From Flabesymbios commensalis (lineage: Eukaryota; Annelida; Polychaeta; Terebellida; Flabelligeridae): a stretch of 64,000 bases of DNA. A model generated the notes under the pieces. It was given only the letters and a program-made list of their open reading frames with translations. It did no database searches and was not told the DNA's origin. The DNA is taken from positions 24,487,123 to 24,551,122 of the forward strand of contig OZ024914.1 of NCBI GenBank assembly GCA_964017125.1, in the 5' to 3' direction. How positions within the stretch are numbered: the stretch's first letter is position 1; each line of letters begins with the position of its first letter. A program made the position numbers and the translations under genes. Of the stretch, positions 23,349 to 35,000 are shown one piece after another.

Positions 23349-25308
23349 GAAAATGTCATAAACTGTGCCTTCAGTCTATGGTCTAATGACATAAACTGAA
23401 CATCTCTGTATAGTAATGCTATACTTGCATATAGCTTATGTGTAATAATTTATTTCAGCGCCTTTAAGGATGACTAGTAAGCACATTGACCAACTGTTGG
23501 ATTAATGTTGAGCATCATCGCATATGGCGTACCAGGATGATGCTGGATGATCTTTCTATTAGCATGATTAGAGAAAAAGGAGAATGCAATCTCAAATTAA
23601 TGAAACACATCTTAGTAGCTTCTCAGATGAAATGAGCACACATAGCCATCAAGTATGAGCAACCATTTTATTACTCGAACCATGTCAAGTGTCCCTTGTG
23701 ATGACACAATAAACCACACTTGCACTGTGTGCCTCTGAAGTATTGGTGTCAGGGATGAATGATGAATCAAGTGAGAAACGCTCCGTACGTAAAAAAATGG
23801 GTGTATAGAGCAGGTCCTGGAGTATATATCGTCCCCTTGTATATGAAAGGGTGTATCTTCCACTTTGCAAAGTGGCATATCCCCCATTTCATATTCAATG
23901 GAACGATATATATATATATTAATTTATCCTCTGTTTATGTATCCTATGTATATTCTAATTGAGTAGTTCAGATTGAAATAAAAAAAAACGTTAATAAACC
24001 ATGACTTCCGTTGCTCAATCTGCTTTAACATGTTAAACGGGTCTTATGCCTGCAGTTTATCACACGTTACGTTGCTGGCTCACAGACAATCGTAAATCAA
24101 TCCATGTCACTTTCCGACAACACGGTCACGAGACATGCCATGCTCAGCTCTTTCTTCGTACATGACAATGACGTGGATTTATTACCAAACACAAGGTCAG
24201 ACAACACAACCATGTGAGACAAATACGGAATGTATAAACATGATAAACAGTGGAGATTCTACTTCACACGCGACAATGACGTTATAAAACAAACACACCG
24301 GTCACATGTTCTGCCTACAGATAACGTGAAGTGGTGATTGTTGCCAACAATAAAGGTCTTTTGTTTTTAATTAAATGTCAAATGTATATAATCAGGCGGC
24401 CGCCCATTATGAAACATACCACGTTTTGAAATAGTTTGGGAAATATATGCCTTATGGTAAATGAACCAGTGTTCTATCTTTATAAGCCTGTGTCTTGTAG
24501 TCAAATATTATGCGAACGATCTTACAAGACCAAGACGAACCTGGCCAAAATTCAATGTACGCAGATTATTCTGAAACACTTGGCAGACAAATATGTGAAT
24601 AACAATTTAACGTCGAGTATTTTTCAAGTGAGAGGTCGTCGATAGGAGACGTATTTCATCTGCGTGCCATCTACGTGGTTGATCCGGCGTTTTTGTAACA
24701 AGGAATAAATGCTGCATGTAGAAAGTCCTGCTTGCATTTAACAATCGTAGAAAGAATTGAACATCGCACAACTCCTGTTATATAGTTAATCTTGTTTCAT
24801 GAAAAAACTATACCCAGAGCTAACTAGCATGCTTTCGCTGGCGAATTGTTGGTGTCATTCAAAAATAATCGTTTTGATTGATTATTTTCCTAGTAAACGA
24901 TCACAGCTGTACTATTGCGCCTTCATGAAGACCCGCAGCAAGAACTGAGCGTACATATTATTGGTTGATACTGGCGAAGGCTGACTGTAACGACCTTCTT
25001 TCTCACCTCTCATCACTCACAAAGACACATTAGCTCTATCACTGATCCTGAATGGGATTATAAAAGTAGCGGTGATCAATCGTTTCAGTTCGAGAAAAAT
25101 ATCTCATTAAGAAAACATACCAGGCCGATACCATTTTGGTGTTAGCTTGGCAGGGAATAAATTGTCAGAATGTGGCGAATAAAGTCAGAAAAGGAAATAA
25201 TATACTATTCGCTGATAAATGGTGGTTTGCCCTGGTTATCTCTGTCTTATACTTCAACTTTATAAATATTTGGCTAACTGTATAAACATATAATTTTGTG
25301 TCCATTAA
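23349..25308. other. No gene recognised
   Basis: Mostly AT-rich. A TATAAAAG at 25059 followed 26 bp later by tcagtt resembles a core promoter, but only a 31-codon frame follows, so no gene is called. Confidence 0.3.
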
Positions 25309-25930
25309 CAGTCGAAAGTCACGCGGGCCTGATAAGGTCAACGAGATTGAAAATCGGATTTTTTCTTAAATTTGTGGCTCATTAGTCATGCAAACATTCA
25401 ACCTCGTGTGCTATAAAATAAAACATTTTTTTTCCAAATTGCAAAGTGTCTCACTTTTCCAGACATTCTAACAGTCGAAAGTGACGCAGACCTGATGAGG
25501 TCAACGAGATTGAATTTTTTTTTTTTTTAAAGGGACTGGCCCAGGCTAAAATCATAAAAAAATTAGTGATTTTATTTTGGCTTCTTAATATGACCAAATG
25601 ATATAGAGACGAAATTACCGTATTTCTAATTTTTGACATGGTTGTCAATAATTAGAAATCAGGAATTTCGTCACCATATCTAGCCTAACTGATGAATGCG
25701 CAGCACAAAAATTGAAAAACTTTTGCAGTTCTAGTCTATGGACATGTTTACATCATATGGTCATATTAAGAAGCCAAAATAAAATCACCGATTTTTTTAT
25801 GCTTTTAGCCTGGGCCAGTCCCTTTAAATTTGTGTCTCATAAGTCATGCAAACATTCAGCCTTGTGTGCTATAAAATAAAATATTTATTTTCAAACTTGC
25901 AAAGTGTTCCACTTTTCCAGATATTCTAGG
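25309..25930 (+). repeat. Tandem 160-bp duplication, one copy holding a MITE
   Basis: The first copy is 25309-25471 and the second starts at 25472 with acagtcgaaagtgacgc. The second is interrupted by the foldback MITE and resumes at 25828 (atttgtgtctcat). The first copy shows the uninterrupted site with a single TTAA (25366-25369). Confidence 0.85.
25531..25823. mobile_element. TTAA-flanked foldback MITE, 293 bp
   Basis: Same family as 16231-16595, beginning AGGGACTGGCCCAGGCTAAA and ending with its inverse. It lies between TTAA at 25527-25530 and TTAA at 25824-25827. One arm has lost about 70 bp relative to the 16-kb copy (the segment with gtacatagactagaactgca and the gcgcagcac phrase). The empty site survives in the adjacent tandem copy. 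Confidence 0.92.
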
Positions 25931-27564
25931 TTTACAACACAAATCATGTATAGCTCAAATATATGACGGTGCTAATGGGTGACTAGTTTAGTTTTCAATT
26001 CGTGTATTGGTTATCTAATCGCCGAGAGAAGTGACAAAATACTGATTGCTTTTAACCTCTGCTGACATTGCTACAGGCAGTCTTTGTGTCCTATGTTTGT
26101 TGTTGGGCAACATTTTGTGTTGTTTGTCTGCTATGTGGGGTCAGCCCTTTGTTCCCCAGGTCTATGTTCCCTCGGGTTTATGTTTTCCCAAACTACCATT
26201 TGTTCACCCAGATCTATATTCCCCATGTTCCCTGCCATACAACTATATATAACCTAGATCTGAGATCTCAACGCCACCACGACCAGCTATTCAGTTCCCA
26301 CCAGACGGCACTAATTTCACCTAGACTGAGTCTCTGTTAGAAAAATTGCGTAAATGAGTATATGTGTTCATTAAACATATCCGTAAATATGAAAAATTTT
26401 CGCGTTAAAAATGCCCGTAATACCTGGAAATATTGTGAATTATAAACACTGGATTATTTGATCGTTTATCTTGTATTTTACACATAACTATTAAAGTAGC
26501 TTCATTTTTCAATAGGACTGAAGCAAAAAGCTAACATTTAGAAACAGCTCTTTAATCAGCGCGACACTACAATATCATGTTAGATTAATATTGAAACATT
26601 ACCCGGCAATGTAGTTTTCCACTGTCTGCCATAATTCCAAACAATTCATAGGCCATACCTACCCTTTCTCGTGTCAATTGAGGGAAACGAGCTAATTCAA
26701 TATTGGACCAAATTGATTCAATTCTAAAATATCCTTATAAGCGAGAAAAAACGGCAAGTCGGATGTAATTCAATCAAACAATGTCCGCTCACCCCGACAT
26801 TTCCTGTGACTGAGGGCCAAAGGCCACGACTAGGTGAAGTGAGTCCAGCTGTGGCTCTGCTGTAATTCATGAGATACTAACATGCCGAGGGTGCAGCGCA
26901 AAATAAGGCCAACACTGTCATTACCGGTTTTGACATTTGAAGTGGTCATTCTGGGATCACCACCATGCTTCTACACCATCAATCCTGCATTGCAACACAA
27001 CTGACATAGTGGCGTTTTCACTGGATTCAAAGAAATGTTGATAAAAAATATTTTTTTAAATAAAAACATACATACATATACATATTATCAAACGAGAACG
27101 ATACTTATGTGCATTATATCATTATATTCTTTAATCTGAATCCCAACAAGTAAATACTTATCCACGATACTATCTACCGTTACCGTTATATTGGGCTGTT
27201 TTCTTGTGTCTGTATGGCCTCGGCCATAAATATGTTTCTACAGATTACTTTTCTATTATGTAAAAATTAAAGTGTGAATGTTCCCTCGGTGATCAATCAT
27301 CTTCAATGTGATTTGAATCACTGGGTAACGTGTCGCGGCAATGAGACAATGTGTAGTCTTATTTGGTAAAATATATGCAAGTAATAATTATATTTCATTG
27401 ATTTTGTACTCGAATTATTCGAAACAAGGACCACATTCCCTGTTTATTATCCCAATTCCCAGCGTGTCAAGTAGGAATCACAGCATGCCAACCCTGGTAT
27501 CTAGTAGAAGGTTAATCCCCCCCCCCCATCTTGAATTTGTATCTCATTAAACCGCCGGTCATCT
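25931..27564. other. No gene; short ttccc-rich stretch
   Basis: At 26120-26240 phrases such as tctatgttccc and gatctatattcccc recur, giving two overlapping frames of 68 and 90 codons that look repeat-driven. The rest is AT-rich with nothing I can name. Confidence 0.35.
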
Positions 27565-28073
27565 TCAGAATGGGCATGCATAGGTCAGGTGTATAGGCTT
27601 TCAGTATATACAGTACGCATACAGGTTGATTGCATTCAGCTGAATAGCTATAACCAGATTACAAGACTATGGATACTACTCTAACGAGACACTCACCCAC
27701 AGCTGTTTTAATGTTAGGCCAACGTCTGCGACGCTGGCCCAACATTGAACCAACATTAGAGAAATGTAAAATGTTTGAGGGGCAGTCCTCCTGCCCAGCA
27801 AACACAAAATATGTTATAAACGCCGAGCTAAGAGCCAGGGCGAAGGGCTTTGAGCTTTGGTGGAATTAATATTTCATAGATGTCGCTCAAGTATATATGA
27901 ACTTGCTGTGATTTGAAAACTTTCTCTTAGTGCGGCTTTGGGTATGAAACGCATATTTAGTATCATTATGGAATAGGGCCTAGGCCTACCCACGTGCACT
28001 ATTGCATTCTGGGGGACCCATGTCCTGCTAATTTTGTCAGCTGAATATACCTTTACAGCGATCTACAGCTTCA
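27565..28073 (+). repeat. Isolated fragment of duplicon A
   Basis: Homologous to about 1690-2255 of A1, including gactatggatactactc, cgagacactcaccca and tttgagctttggtggaatta. It carries a CCCAGCAAACACAA word at about 27793 that A1 lacks at the equivalent place. It supports the 478-bp segment being ancestral to A. Confidence 0.75.
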
Positions 28074-29239
28074 AGTGGGTGAGAATTATTCAGATTTGTG
28101 GAATTTGCGGTAAATTGTTTTCAATTCAATCGGAAATATGACAATCGTCAATACCAGTCATTAACTTGGACAATATCATATTGATGTCTCAAGAGAGCGT
28201 TTTGAGTTACGTCAAGGATTGCATTGCTGAGAATGACTATTTTAAACCAAAAACCGTCATCTTTGTGTTATTCTGCACAATGTTCTGTACAACAAGGCTA
28301 GCAAAATAAATAACAGATTACAAATATAAAATAAATAACCTAGGTAAATGAAGCAACAATATGCTCTAAATATTTCCAGGCATAAAATTGAAGGTATTTT
28401 TTATTGAGCTATAAAAAAAGTGTGTCACACTCTCAACATGAACTTAGTATTGCAGTCAGCTCATATACCATTCAAGAAACACAAAATTGATCAAAAAGTA
28501 GCATAATATGAAGATATATAATTCCCAGCAACCAAGTAAAAGAAGTGAGGAAATATATATTTGATCATGTTGACTGTTGTATTATTATATTTCTTTTTTC
28601 TTGTAACGACATTTTTGTTGTGTCATTTTTGGTCATGAAAATTTTGTAAGTTTTTTTATTTTCAGTTAATATCAATTCATAGACAGAAAGTATTTCTGAT
28701 GTCCGCTTCAATTAATACCGAGCAGCATATTGTCAGTCTCAACTTGGTGTTCTGATATGTTACTTTAATAATTTACTGATATTATTGTGGTCAGCCTGCA
28801 ACCTTGTTCATACTAGCCCAGGAATGTAACTCTATATGTTCAGCTAACATCGCAAAGCACATAACAGTAACAGGAACATCATTCACTTTGTGAGGTTCAA
28901 ATTGCTCATAAATATTACTGTACATGTGACCCTTCAACCACTGGTCAAGATTGTATTGTCTTGCAATTTTGTATTAGCACATTAAATACCAGTTTTCAAA
29001 CATTTTGAATGTAATACATGACATCAATCTGCAAGATTTCAAAATAAATTGCATGTCATAACGAATTGCAACAAATTATTCTTGCCGACATCCATTTTCT
29101 CTAATCTGAATAATTTTCACCCACATGAAGTTGTGAATCGCGTCAGTGAGACACAACTTCAAGTGAGTGCAAATTCAAATTAAATAACTTAGTGGTTAAA
29201 TGGCTATAGTCGCATTATGAACGTAATATCTAGCATTAT
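28074..29239. other. 3' flank of the IgGFc-type gene
   Basis: This is the downstream side of the minus-strand gene and presumably holds its 3' untranslated region. Candidate minus-strand poly(A) signals appear as tttaat near 28765 and tttatt near 28400, but I cannot choose between them. A 52-bp hairpin lies at 29118-29169. Confidence 0.35.
29118..29169. repeat. Hairpin repeat, cacttgaagttg type
   Basis: Inverted arms cacccacatgaagttgtg and cacaacttcaagtgagtg enclose a short loop. The same hairpin in diverged form occurs at 42941-42990 and 49438-49489. Confidence 0.7.
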
Positions 29240-30153
29240 CTAGTATACGTAAGGTGATACTTTCGCTCTGGTGAAGTTTTCTCTTCGACACACAAACTCA
29301 GCCACTAGAAATCCCATTATGCAGAATATGACGAGGAAGATGGCAGAAGCCAGAGACGTGATAAGAGCGATCACAGTGGAGGAGAGACCAGTAGTCTTAG
29401 TGCCCGGCCAGACAGCAGATGATGTCTGGTGGAAGTTAATCACCGACCGATGATTGTCTCTCTCCAACTTAAACTTGTGAACATCTGATGACTGATCCAG
29501 TAGGTTCACCTGTAGATGACTTTGTTTATCAGTAAATGATACGTTATCGTGAGAGATGTTGTGTAGTGGTTCATCAGCCGTGTATGTTATGTGGCTATAT
29601 ATAACACGTGTAGGATCTGATGATATCGTCCAGTATCTATCTAGAGAATAACACTCAGACATGACAGTGAATGTCACATCGGATGTCTGATGTGACAAGG
29701 TGTGATCACCTCTAGATACATTCAAGGTCAACAACACTAAAGGTTCAGTGTGAGTTATAATACATAGTGAATGATGTGTGGTGGTGTTAAGATGACCTTC
29801 ATAATGACCGTTAAATAACAACTCCTGGCTGTCATTCTGATGACACAGCAGTTTTTGTCCATCAAGCATCAAACCATCTCTATCCTTGTCATTGATCACA
29901 ATCCCTAGCTGATGACATGACTCTGTGTGCAAGATGGTGAAGTTATACAGCTCCAGGTCGTGTTCAGAAGGTGGTACTGTCAGCATTCTATGTTCTTGAC
30001 CATTATGATGTATGACTAGTACTGTCTGATTACTTCTGATGATCAGATGTGATTTCTGTGAAACATTTAACAAAGCACTATCACTCTCATTTAAATGTAG
30101 TGTTTTGAAACCATCCGTATACGATATATTGACATATGTCAGGTTGTCCCAAG
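29240..30153 (-). CDS. Exon 6 (last coding exon) of IgGFc-type gene
   Basis: Acceptor tttattttttcag opens a 914-base exon ending at a TAG. It encodes a long Asn-glycosylated extracellular region, a membrane span (LITSLASAIFLVIFCIMGFL) followed by the stop-transfer residues CRR, and a short tail ending SPYVY. Confidence 0.92.
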
Positions 30154-31782
30154 CTGAAAAAATAAACAACTATGCAAGTTATATGTACTAATTGAACAAA
30201 ATATGTTTCACTAATTTATTGTAAGCAAACTGTTGTGATATTTTCGTTATTTTGACTAAACATATTAATACTCTATGCATACTTACCTACAATTTGGTAT
30301 ATTGCACCATCAGTGATGTTTTCAGTGTGAAATGGAATTGAGTTAAAATATTTCCCAAAATGTTCAATTGGTATCATCTGTATCTGCCGAGCAAAGCTTA
30401 TATGATCTGAAAAAAATACAAATATCTTTATTGACTACTTCATGTATATTTTTTATGAACAAAACAGTATAATTTAACTTGCATAGGAGACGAATTGCAA
30501 CAAAACATATTCAGGTACTTTGTATTTCCCTATGGCATAATAAGTATTGGGTGAATATGGATTCTAATTAAACTTTAGTTTACATAGCCTTTATTGTCAC
30601 CTACAAAATAATTCTTTACCTTAATACTCATTTGTTCTTTTGTTGCGATTGGTAACTAAATTTAATTTAAAAACCTTATTGTTCAAAATAATCATTATCT
30701 AATACAGAAAAAACCTCATCATGTGGCTACAAATTGCAAGCAACTTTTCAGCTTTAAGCACTAGTAAATTGTGTGTTATTTTAGTTGATGTTTCTAAGGA
30801 CAATACAAAGTAATTTTAAAAGTTTGTAGTAATATATTATCTTTATGTTTGTTACGTCTGGCTTTATATTGACCTATACATTCGCTCTGTGTTTGGTTTA
30901 ATGACAGACAGTGGTCTAACATTAAAGCAACATTGGGTGAAAAACAATGGTGTTAGTTTAGAAAAAAAACATAACAAGTTAACCAACTTTAATCAGTTTT
31001 ATTGTTTTAAGCTCATGTAACATCCATTATCATCCTCACCTTCTACATCTCTTGTCATTTGACCTCCTGAAAACACAGCCATCGACTCACTGGCAGTTAC
31101 TCTTAATCCAGTGACATCCACAATAAATGACAGCTGTATGGATTGATGTTTATGGAGGGTTATATTTGTGAGGAGATCAGATTGCTTTTGTTTTATTGTT
31201 TTAGGCCAGGTCAACGTGACCCGTGTGCTGTCCTTGACCCCTACCAGCCCTAGTTGACAGAGAGAGTCAGGAGGGCACACTGCTATATAATCAGTGGATA
31301 AGGCTTCTACATCAAGTAATGTGAACATGTCTGTATGTTTGCCACCTCCATTACTGGCGTGTATCATGACATCACCGGTACTCTCTATCTCTACACCTGG
31401 AAACAGACAAAAATAATCACGGTTTTTTTTATCAGCCTCATAATATGACCAAGGAATACACATGGACAAACACGTAGAATTGTGATGGAAATAACAATAG
31501 TTCAGCTACTTTTTAAGTGGGGGATCATCTGAGGACCACTAACGCTAGAAAGCTAAGATTCTTATCTAACATGGATATTTAGGCATCACACTCTATAAGC
31601 ACTGCATACCCGATATTCTATAATCAAACTGTTCTCTCGTCAGTATTGTAAGAACGATGACCCAACACTGGGTTCATGCTGATCCACAGTCTGAGATGCT
31701 GTTCCAACAATAAGTAAAGAGTGTTTGATATCGTCACCATATTCTGCTGGTACCATGTTCTATTAGTAGTAGTAGTAATACT

Positions 31783-31860
<78 letters not shown>

Positions 31861-31874
31861 TGGTAGTTGTACTG

Positions 31875-31956
<82 letters not shown>

Positions 31957-31970
31957 TGGTAGTTGTACTG

Positions 31971-32008
<38 letters not shown>

Positions 32009-32009
32009 T

Positions 32010-32056
<47 letters not shown>

Positions 32057-35000
32057 GGTAGTGGTACTGGTAGTAGTAGTAGTAGTAGTAATAGTATGTC
32101 TCGTATACGTATGTTTATTTTATTATTATATTATTATTAATATATTTAATACTATCTCAACCGGTATATAATTATACAAGCATACAATAAACAGATAAAA
32201 GTGAAATAATATCATGATAAAAAGCGGTGTCAGCAACCACTCATTAGTGAAGTTATGAGACACACAAATTTCTAAAATGCTAGTTATCAGGTATCTGTTA
32301 ATACATAGGGGACAATGGCTTAAGATTCCGGAATAATATCCCCAACGACAGATAACAGGTGGTTTTATATTTTTTAAATATTTAAAACAGGGTACCCACA
32401 GAATTTCAGGCGTAAAATTCCGTGTAATTTCTCTGAATTTTCTACGACTACATGAAAATATTCGGTGAGTGAAATATTTCATAAATGATGCATTTTTTAA
32501 ATTAATTAATCAATCTAATTAACAAAAAACCCAAATTGGCGAAAAATCAAAAACAAATTTATTCGTCATTTTCAGTCACGACATTTTTTTTACCAATTAG
32601 CCATGTTCCCCCTGTTTTGCTCTGTGCTCGGGTATCCTGTATATTGCATTACCAGCTGGATAAGATGACGACTAAAAAAGGGGCAATAATTATAAAAAGC
32701 CATTGATTAATGCTTTATTCGTGTCATCATCGACCATAAAATGTATCCGTCTTTATACTTTAGCATCTGTCTTTATTTTGAAGCAAAGACGTTTTTGAGA
32801 ACCATAGTCGTTATTAGTTTAGCTCTCAGTAAAGGAACCATTGTTGTCATTTTGATCCTTCATAGTCGTCTATAGCGAAACTATAAACCATTAACTCTTC
32901 CTTTACCTACTTTTCCCTGACAAAACTACCCCCAGAAACCGACTTCTTTTTTAAGGAGGACCCCCGATGTAGCCCCTGAGTACAATACAGGTTATAGCTA
33001 CGCGCATGCGCAATCGTATAAATTAAAAATGCAATAGAACATTGCGTCCATGTCACTAACCATTCTGGTTAGCGATTTTCAATCACGCATGTAATGAAAT
33101 ATCTCCATTGCAACTAATGTATGTACACATGAGGATTTCGCATAAATTTGAATTTGGTAAAGGAAGGTAGTTTTCGCATAAATGCTTAATTGGTAAAGGA
33201 AGAGTTAAGTCATAAGGTTATAAATATAATGTACATACTCCAACAGATACAATTGAAAAAAACTAACCTTTCATTTCCACGGTGTTCTCTGTCATGCGCG
33301 CATCAGCAGGAAGTTTAATCTGTGTGACTTTTCCGGGGAATACCTCCCCGTGAATGACGTCATATGGACGATTACGATGAAACATGTGTACGGTAAGATT
33401 TACATGTGTCTCTGATGTAAAATATAATTGTGGATCCATAGAGGTGTTAATCTGTAAAAAGCTGACGAAGAAATGGTGCCGTCCATTGCTGACCCACGCT
33501 GAAAAATAGTGGCATTTGATTTTGAAATATTTCGTGCTAATATAAAAGTAAAAAAGTGAAATAGTGAAAATATATAGTCCATGTTTTAATACAATCTCGT
33601 TTGCGTGTAAAGCGTTTTTTAAAAATATTTTTGGCAAACCCAGCCGGGGTTCATTTTTTATTATATACAGTGCAAGTGCCGTAAAAAGTGCAGTCTGTGT
33701 GAGAGTTGACACAGCGTGTCTATTTTTGGTTTGGGACTGACACGGCTGTGAGACCACTTCCTGTCATATTGTTCGGTATATTATATATGTCAGTCTGACC
33801 TCAATCTGACCGACCACCGAACCTATCCCAGAGTTACCTGTACAGGTCCTTCACAGTATTACAAGCACCTGCGAGCCCTTAGTAGCTAATTATCCCCAAT
33901 GGGTCATAGTTACTAGACGCCCCCCCCCCCCCCCCAAAGTCGCATCGGTAATTATGCCTTGGTCACAATTCACAAAATGGGCCTTCCCGGGCAGTTCCCG
34001 ATCTGTTTTTAGCTGTCCCGTACGGGATCCGGTGGTACCCCGGCCGGGTGCCGTCTATATTTTTTACCCCGCGCAGGCCCCGGGTTACTTTTAATCCTAA
34101 CTTAAAAGTAATGCTTAGGTCACAGGCCCGGACCCCTAGCGGGCCCCGGGCACCGTGGTCATAATCAAACGTGTTTTTACAGATACCCTGCCAGAGTCCT
34201 GGCGGATCCCGGTGGGTGCCCGGCCGGCTATGAGAGGAGACTTGTCCACATTTTCTGAAAACGTAATGCTTAGGTCACAATTAGCCCCGGCTGTGAGCAC
34301 GGCCGTGATCTAAATCCCTGGCGGGCCCCGGGCACTGTGGTCATGATCAAATCTTGTTTTACAGATGCCTTGCCGGAGTCCTGGCGGGTCCAGGCGGGTG
34401 CCCGGCCGGCTATCAGAGGAGACTTGTCCTCATTTTCTGAAAACATTACCGGGGCTCGGCCTGTTCCCGTAGGTATCCGTGACGGGACCCGACCGGTGGC
34501 CGTAAAGTGTAAAGTATATCGGGCGGGCACCGCCAGGGCATCGGCAGGGTCCCTGCAAGGCCTCGCAGGGGTCCCGACAAGGGTATAGATATGCCAGGAT
34601 AGCTCGTTGGTAGCGTGGCTGACTCAGAGCCCGCGGGTACCGGGTTTGAGTCCCTCTGCGGCCGATATATTTTCTTGGTGCACACATATGCATGCCGTGA
34701 CCCAAACTGTTCAAATTCGTGGAATAATGATGACTGCTACTGTTGCCGCCTATACTGCTGTCAGTGGTTGCGTATGACCGATTCGCGCTGCATAAAAACC
34801 TTCAAAAAAAAAGAAATAAAAAATATGTCAAAGTTGTCAATATGTAAACTGTCAATAAAACTTTTATAGGGGCATGTTCCTATCAATTTTTTTTTTCTAT
34901 CAAAACACATTCTCCAGGAGATGCAAGCTGCTGGCAATATAATATTGGCCGGCCCCGATGACCCCGATGATTCGGTCCAGTTGTAGATCGGAACTCAGAG

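Noticed and set aside
25059-25090. TATAAAAG followed by an initiator-like tcagtt
   Set aside because: Only a 31-codon frame follows and no exon structure is visible.
31721-32171. Poly-Ser and poly-Val frames
   Set aside because: They are readings of the AGT microsatellite inside an intron.
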